From Bemisia tabaci (Eukaryota > Arthropoda > Insecta > Hemiptera > Aleyrodidae): a DNA stretch of 64,000 nt. The position numbers and the translations under genes are program-made. Shown here piece by piece: positions 58,901 to 64,000 of this stretch. Positions within the stretch are counted from its first letter, which is position 1. Each line of letters starts with the position of its first letter. The notes under the pieces are model-generated. The model ran no database searches and had not been told where the DNA came from. It saw only the letters and a program-made list of their open reading frames with translations. The stretch lies in contig NC_092795.1 in assembly GCF_918797505.1 (NCBI RefSeq), forward strand, positions 21,873,131 to 21,937,130, in the 5' to 3' direction.

Positions 58901-61900
58901 AAGTTATTTTCATTTGATCCCATTCTTGATTATAAATTGCTTGCCTCAAATATAAACAAAGAGAATGAATCTAAAATCTCTGTTGTAACGGAATCTAATG
59001 TTTTGCCACAAAATTCTGACAAAGATTTTTTACATCTGTCCATCTCGAGTATGAAAGACAAAGATTGCAAAAAGAAGATTGGCATTAGCTGTTCATCGGG
59101 CTGTGATATTTTAGAAATAAATGCCAATCAGACCAATGCTATGAAAAAAGACGATAATAGAGAAAACTTGAAGCAAGATTTGACAGAGAATAAAAAATTA
59201 AAAATCGATGTTAAAAATAGCAGAGAGAAATGTATCATTGAAAGAGGAGGTGTTCAAGATCCCGTACTGAATTTGAATGTTTTTAATCAAAATGAAAGTG
59301 ACGATTGTAATGAATCAAACTCTACAAAAGATGTGAGCCTTAAAAAAGATTTCTCTGCTGCTCCAAATACTTCTACCACAGTGACTATTCTGCACAAATC
59401 AGATCTTTTAGATTCAAATGCTGTCCCAAAACTAAAATGTAATAAAAATCCAGCCCATTTGAACGATTTGAAAATTCAAAATTTGAAAAATGAAAATGAA
59501 TTAAGGGATGGCACAAAAGAAAAAATTTCAACCTTTCGCTTTCAAAGTAAAACTGAAAGCAAGCTTAATGATCAAGAAAGTGCAAAAGAAAACAGTGTAA
59601 TCAAATCCCAAGAAATATCGCAATCTCCCACTTTAAATATTTCTTTGAGATCAAAAAAAAGTCTTGTGAAGTCGGGTGATCATGTTTTAGAGAGCGGAAG
59701 CACAAAGAAAAGTACAAATTCTGTTTTTTGTAATAATGATATAGCTCAAAGCAAAAGCAACAATGAACCTGTGTCATCTCTAGTCCCATCAACTAAAAGA
59801 AGCACGAATATTGTTGGCAAGTTTCAAAAGCAATCTAGTTCGGATTCCCATGTGAATATGGATGAAAAGTGTGTTGAAATGAATTTAAATTTTTCTTCCG
59901 GTGATTCCTCAACAATAATCAACACAAGCACCTCTAACAAAATAGAAAAATCTGTTAATGTCTCTAAAGGGCAGCCGAACGAAAGCATCTGTGATAATAA
60001 AATGCAAAATAGTTCTACTTCTAAGATTTTTTCAAAAGAACGCAACTCGAACATTGCTGGGAAAACGCTAACTAGATCGCTGAGTAGCGCTTCCTCTCTG
60101 CTGAAGATGAACTCCGAAACAATTTCTTCTAAATCAACCTCGGAGATCATTTCAACTGAAGATAACAAGAAAACTGGTGCCAGAGTTGAAAAGCAATCTA
60201 TGAATCTTAAAAGCTCTCTGTCGAAAGTTGGCGCTGGTGGCTCTGAAAATAGCTCTATCCCCACAGCCTCATTAAAAGCAAATAATACAACCGTAATTGA
60301 GAAAGGTTTAAAAACATCCGCAGATGTTTCAAAAGAACAGCTAAATCAGTGTGTTAAAGTCTGTGTTGTGGATGTACTAAAAGGAAAAGGACGAATATCA
60401 CAGGCTGAACTAAAATCAGTCATTAACCAACCAATCAAAAAGCCTGGCGTCACACCAGAATATCCACCATCTGAAAATTTAGTGATAAAGAAACAAGCCT
60501 CTTCCAACAACTCAAGAACATCGGAAAAATGCTGGAAACGATTACCTGAGGCTGTCATTAGTATCCCAAAGATTGCCATGGATAAAAATGCTTGGATTGC
60601 AAAGCATACTGTAAATCCTCCAACTTGCAAGGAGAGTGAAATGAATTCTGACTGTTTGCATCTGAATGAAGCAATCAGAAATTCATCAAAACCGACCAGG
60701 AAGTCAGCAAAGGAACCTGGTTCAAAAGTATTGCTGCCTTCAGAAACCATAAACTCATCAAATTGCATGGCCAATGGAGACTCAACGGTTTTTAAACCGG
60801 AGACGGAGACAGACAAAATTTATGAATTTGACAATGAAGTTTCAATCCCCAAAGAATCTTACAAAGACTTTGTCAGAACTGTTAAGAAGTCAGATGGTAA
60901 GAAAATTTCTGACAACATGCCTCCTTCTGAAGCAGAATCTATCATCAAAAATGTAGAAGTGCCGTCTAGCCGCGCCGGATCTCATTTGATTATTCCTGTT
61001 TGTGTGCAAAAAGTTCTCTCCAAACCAACTTACAGAGAGTTAAAAAGACCCTCGCATACTTTACCAGCAAAAGAAAAAGAAAAGAAAACACGCACAGATT
61101 TCAGCTCTAAAAATCAAGTTTATTGTGACCAAGAATCAAACCATATCACGACAGAAGGAGATGGAAGTCTTAGTTCTCCTGTAGACTTTCCTGCCTCTGC
61201 AAAAGAAAAATTTAGTAGTGCCATCAATGACAAACGTGCGGAGGATAAACTAAATATAAAATCAATCATTAATACAAATCAGAAGAAGCTCATCTTAAAT
61301 GTCCCAAAGTTACCGTTCAATTTAAAAAACGTTAACATGAAGTGTCCACCAAATGCAATCCACTCAGCTCAAAATAATGATAAGCCAAAAACCATTCAAA
61401 ATATCAACGAGACAAGCGACATAGCAAGCTCTAGCTTCAAAATTATGACCGATAGAAATCACTTCAGTTCCCTCAAATCTTCAACCCAAAGTTCTGAGAA
61501 CAGTAATCCCATTAAAAATACAGATGAGTCAACTGCAGTAAAAATCAAATCATATAAGAATGACAATCCTGAGATTATTCATCCAAATCTCAAAAACCGA
61601 AATACCAAAGGAGTCCTCTTAGCGAAAAGACCATTTCAATCAACTGTAGATGAAAGCATTCTCAACCCAGGGAGTCCAAAATCAGATGCATTGGCCAAGC
61701 CTGCTGGCGAATTATCACAAGCAATGAAGGGTGAACGTAAAGATATAACCAAATCTCAAATGAATGCTCTTGTTAGTGAGCGAACAAGAAAATTAATCAT
61801 TGAGAGCGCTGTATGGAATAAAAAAAATAAAGGTAAAAGTTTTTCTGCAGAAAAACAAACTTCAGAAAAAGAATCGATCACAAATCAGGAGTTGATCTCT

Positions 61901-63465
61901 TCATCAAAGAAGGATAGAGCACCATCAGAATTTCACTCCAATGCTATTAAGCCGGGATCTTTGAATAGTTCAAAAAACGAATCAGTCATTCCCAAACCCC
62001 AGTCTTCCGATATTGTAAAATTTAAAACTTTAAGTTCTCTTAGTTGTATATCTTCCGGAGAACCCGAACTTCCATTTCCTGTCACTGATGAATCTCAAAG
62101 CATCAAAAGAAACGGATCTCTCTCAACGAGTTCCAGGGATTCTTTAGAAAAGTCTAAAGTTGGTCAACAAACAACAGCTGTTCAGGTAAACATTTTTTAT
62201 AAACACCATATATTAATACATGCAGCAACTGTATAAGTAACGTACATTAAGTTTGTGAAAAATCATAAAATTTTGAACTAAACTTGTCCTATCATCTTTA
62301 GCTTGACTCAGTCCAAAGGTTAAATCTACTCCAGCCTAAAGCCTCAACGCCAGTATTTTTATCGGTTAACCTGTAATTGCGTATGTCTTGAACAGTTTAG
62401 GTTCAATTTTTGACTCACAAAATATCACTCAGTGGTTAAATGCTTTTTTATCGGTTAACCTGTAACTGCGTATGTCTTGAACAGTTTAGGTTCAATTTTT
62501 GACTCACAAAATATCCATGGGTTTTGGTTCAGCTACATTGTTCAGTTTTTTGCATTTGCAACTATAATGGTCTCAAGGAAAATTGTGGGTACGTCTCTCG
62601 AGGCGGATTGCTCTACTCTGGCACTTCTCTGGCTTGAATCCTGCCAAATTATGTTTCAAAAATGATCCCAATCTGCTTGTAAAAGCTGGCTCAGTAATTT
62701 TGTTTCTGTCATGTTGTTTGTGTCAATTTGTCGTGTTTTCGCAAGATTTTGTCAGTGCACTTATAATATTGAATTACTTACTGGTCAAGGAAGAATATGT
62801 GTGTTTCAAGTGACAGTGATTTAGTTCCCAAAGCCACTTAAATAAATACTCTTAAAAGCTTGAATTCTCAGTATTGCAGGAGTTTTTTGCCAGCTCCACA
62901 CTCCGGCAAACCATGTCTGCATTATTGACAATTCATGCACAAGTGAGTTATTTATGTGTTATTTGATTTTTCTTGTGCCTTCCTCTGTAATGATTTGATT
63001 GAGTGGCTAAGTTGGTGGCACTCGTGAATTATAAATCAGTTTGCATATCCAATCACGCACAGCTTTTGCAGCTGTCATTCTCTTAACTCTCATTCTGTTG
63101 CTGTATACATTTTTCTTAAGTCTCGAAAACACTCTGCAGTTTCATAAATCTTATAAATGTCAGGTGCATGTATGTTTTATTTTTTCAAATCTAATCTTGT
63201 GTCATTTATTGTAAATATATTTTCAGGTGAAAATGGAGGAAGAAGCCGTAATAGAGTGTTCAAGTCAAACCAATTTAGATGATGAGGGTGAGAGCGGAGG
63301 ACAAGTGTTCTACATTCCTTTACAGCAGCCATCATCGGATTCATCTGCTATTCAAGGTGTTGCAGTCAAACTTGATACAGAAGGTCCTAATAAACGTGTA
63401 ATAATGCGGGCTAAACTTGTCACACAACCACCGTCAGAATTCTCTGTGCAAACTGAAGCAGTCAG
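46943..63465 (+). CDS. Jarid2: Jarid2 (Jumonji), PRC2 cofactor, 5' part
   Basis: Jarid2 is a nuclear cofactor of Polycomb repressive complex 2. Eleven coding exons are visible: 46943-47013, 47682-47890, 49374-49492, 50289-50400, 50938-51175, 52073-52212, 53710-53854, 55510-55667, 56874-62185, 62880-62942 and 63227-63465, covering 2268 residues; the JmjN, ARID and JmjC domains must lie to the right. Residues 29-36 (AQRKFAQG) match the vertebrate segment holding the PRC2-methylated lysine. KRPNTEDFLTFLCFR (79-93) and LPPSLDFF match the next conserved vertebrate block. Exon 8 has RPSRKTKEAAALFMEML and DDDTMSVESFPELP, typical of insect Jarid2. Exon 9 is 5.3 kb of Lys/Ser-rich, probably disordered protein. 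Exon 11 (GVAVKLDTEGP, VIMRAKLVT) is also insect-like. All junction phases agree. The ATG at 46943 is the first in its exon; a further upstream coding exon cannot be excluded. Confidence 0.93.
48580..48828. mobile_element. Inverted-repeat MITE (about 250 bp) in Jarid2 intron 2
   Basis: ACTGATTATTGAAATTGATA at the left is mirrored by the right end near 48828. The inner blocks GACAAAGAAGAC, GGGAGTATGGAGC and ATCCTA pair with GTCTTCTTTGTC, GCTCCATACTCCC and TAGGAT. Each arm is about 65 bp, with a short extra insertion in the right arm. No coding capacity was seen. Confidence 0.7.
49925..50170. repeat. Possible retroelement 3'-end fragment
   Basis: A TTTATTTATTT stretch leads into ACAGGCTAAAAAGCCTATAC, a small hairpin. 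This layout resembles the ends of arthropod non-LTR elements or SINEs. The following sequence is repeat-like but not identified. Confidence 0.25.
50541..50797. repeat. Two-copy tandem duplication, 128-bp period
   Basis: Copy A begins ATGTGCAAATGAGGAAACC and copy B ATATGCAAGTGAGAAAACC, 128 bp apart. Both continue through AACCTTT, AAACAGCA, GTATCAAC and GTGTAATAAT. Divergence is perhaps 20%, so the duplication is old. It lies wholly within Jarid2 intron 4. Confidence 0.75.
51569..51787 (-). pseudogene. Fragment of a non-LTR retrotransposon ORF2 C-terminus
   Basis: On the minus strand, an open frame of about 72 codons reads LRSVCNIKRMDKIKNEEIRR and then KMGRRIQGQSRRKLEKN. This matches the usual C-terminal region of LINE (RTE/Jockey-like) polyproteins, where a DRIRNEEIRRRTG-like block is followed by a GRPRRRW-like basic block. 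It is truncated on both sides and sits in Jarid2 intron 5. The clade is uncertain. Confidence 0.5.
52571..52882. mobile_element. hAT-type MITE with 31-bp perfect terminal inverted repeats
   Basis: The first 31 bases, beginning TAGAGTCCCTTTATACTGAG, are the exact reverse complement of the last 31. The element is flanked by identical 8-bp direct repeats, GAACAGAC, at 52563-52570 and 52883-52890. An 8-bp target duplication and TAGAG ends (consensus YARNG) are hAT hallmarks. A second inner inverted pair, ACAAACGGGAATAAAGATTA and its mirror, makes it largely palindromic. It is 312 bp with no transposase, and lies in Jarid2 intron 6. Confidence 0.9.
54188..54668. mobile_element. 481-bp inverted-repeat element in Jarid2 intron 7
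   Basis: ATCAAAGACATTGAATC at the left is mirrored exactly by GATTCAATGTCTTTGAT at the right; pairing continues with GTAAACCGTGC versus GCACGGTCTAC. CTGA occurs on both outer edges (54184-54187 and 54669-54672) and may be a 4-bp target duplication. The interior is GC-richer than the intron and has no recognised gene. Confidence 0.75.
54808..55292. mobile_element. 485-bp inverted-repeat element in Jarid2 intron 7
   Basis: AGATGCGTTCTCTGGAGGCA on the left is mirrored on the right by TGCTTCCAGAGAACGCATCT with one change. Inner words ATGACTGTCATGGCGG and CCGCCATGACAGTCA also pair. CTCCTC occurs at both outer edges and may reflect a target duplication. There is no coding capacity. It lies about 140 bp after the element ending at 54668. 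Confidence 0.7.
56256..56289. repeat. Strong 15-bp hairpin
   Basis: GAAAGAACCGCCCAG (56256-56270) pairs with CTGGGCGAGTTCTTTC (56274-56289) across a 3-base loop, with one bulge. Flanking words (TGCACAGTTG-like, twice) suggest a larger decayed foldback from about 56200 to 56430. It is in Jarid2 intron 8. Confidence 0.6.
62356..62515. repeat. Direct duplication, 71-bp copies at 89-bp period
   Basis: TTTTTATCGGTTAACCTGTA through ACTCACAAAATATC occurs at 62356-62426 and again at 62445-62515. The two copies differ at one base (ATTGCG versus ACTGCG). This is a recent local duplication in Jarid2 intron 9. Confidence 0.9.
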
Positions 63466-64000
63466 GTATGATCAGTCAATATCTGCAAGACTATAGTCTC
63501 CTCTTATCTTTCTTGCTTGTGTCGTTGAAATAGCAACACTTGAGACGTTTATAACAAGAGCTAAGAAGTGGATACCTGAACGCTAGAAACCCTATGCTTA
63601 GCACATTCACCCCTAACATCCAATCCGGCACTTGGCTCAAGACCACATTTTTTATACTGATGAGCCACTATGGTTTTGTTGTATCTTAAGTTGGTAGCAT
63701 GTCACAGCACAGGGACTATAGCCCTTGCTAGGAGGTAAACCCTGACTCGGGAATCATGTGACCTTTACGAATACACGTTTGTCTTCCTTACCTTTTCGTT
63801 TTCATTCTATTATTGTTTCCTTTCGTTCTTTCATTTATGATTTAGTTACATCAGGTTTCATTTCAAGTCTTTTACTTTTGTAAAGAGTTGATTGGAAATA
63901 ATAATGATCTAAGGATCTAGGAAAAAGAGGTCAATCACAAAAAATCAACTACACACAGGTTATATGAGACCTGGTTGTCAAATTGAAGGGTGGAAAGAAA
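63466..64000 (+). other. Start of a Jarid2 intron
   Basis: A GTATGA donor follows the exon ending at 63465. No exon matching the downstream Jarid2 domains appears before the window ends, so this is intron. I see no repeat or gene in it. Confidence 0.7.

Noticed and set aside
1..64000. Search for tRNA genes, CRISPR arrays, prokaryotic operons or viral genes.
   Set aside because: No tRNA-like A/B box pairs, regularly spaced repeats, bacterial gene spacing or viral protein signatures were recognised by eye; this is ordinary animal nuclear DNA.

Overview
This is a eukaryotic nuclear window from an animal, almost certainly an insect. It is AT-rich, and all genes are split by GT-AG introns. The encoded proteins are metazoan orthologues, and the Jarid2 gene has the very long lysine/serine-rich middle region typical of arthropod copies. 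I cannot name the species from the sequence; a hemipteran is only a guess from the repeat-laden, moderately sized introns. No prokaryotic features (operons, CRISPR arrays, ribosome binding sites) are present.

Six protein genes are laid out in order. (1) The 3' end of a USF-type bHLH-leucine-zipper factor gene, + strand, 2-1862. (2) ANAPC4, a subunit of the anaphase-promoting complex, - strand, coding 5358-11174. (3) TOPBP1/mus101, a multi-BRCT DNA replication and checkpoint scaffold, + strand, 13339-33130. (4) TTC8/BBS8, a BBSome subunit, + strand, 36414-42556. (5) mRpL41, a mitochondrial large-ribosome protein, - strand, 43569-46121. (6) The first 11 coding exons of Jarid2, a PRC2 cofactor, + strand, from 46943 and running off the right edge. 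Exon boundaries were assigned by matching splice sites, phase and protein homology; all joins keep frame.

Two gene pairs are divergent: ANAPC4/TOPBP1 and mRpL41/Jarid2. Two are convergent: USF/ANAPC4 and TTC8/mRpL41. The shared ANAPC4-TOPBP1 upstream region has a perfect E2F-type site beside an inverted CCAAT box, which suits two cell-cycle genes. The mRpL41-Jarid2 gap has three TTCCGG motifs and three CCAAT boxes in about 140 bp. TTC8 has a perfect RFX X-box about 500 bp upstream, as expected of a ciliary gene.

The introns carry many short non-autonomous inverted-repeat elements, some with clear terminal repeats and target duplications. The best is a 312-bp hAT-type MITE at 52571-52882. There is also a LINE fragment and several local tandem duplications. 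I found no previously undescribed gene system. The most useful observations are the regulatory motifs, the conserved PRC2-substrate motif at the start of Jarid2, a candidate poison/cassette exon in TOPBP1, and the foldback elements.
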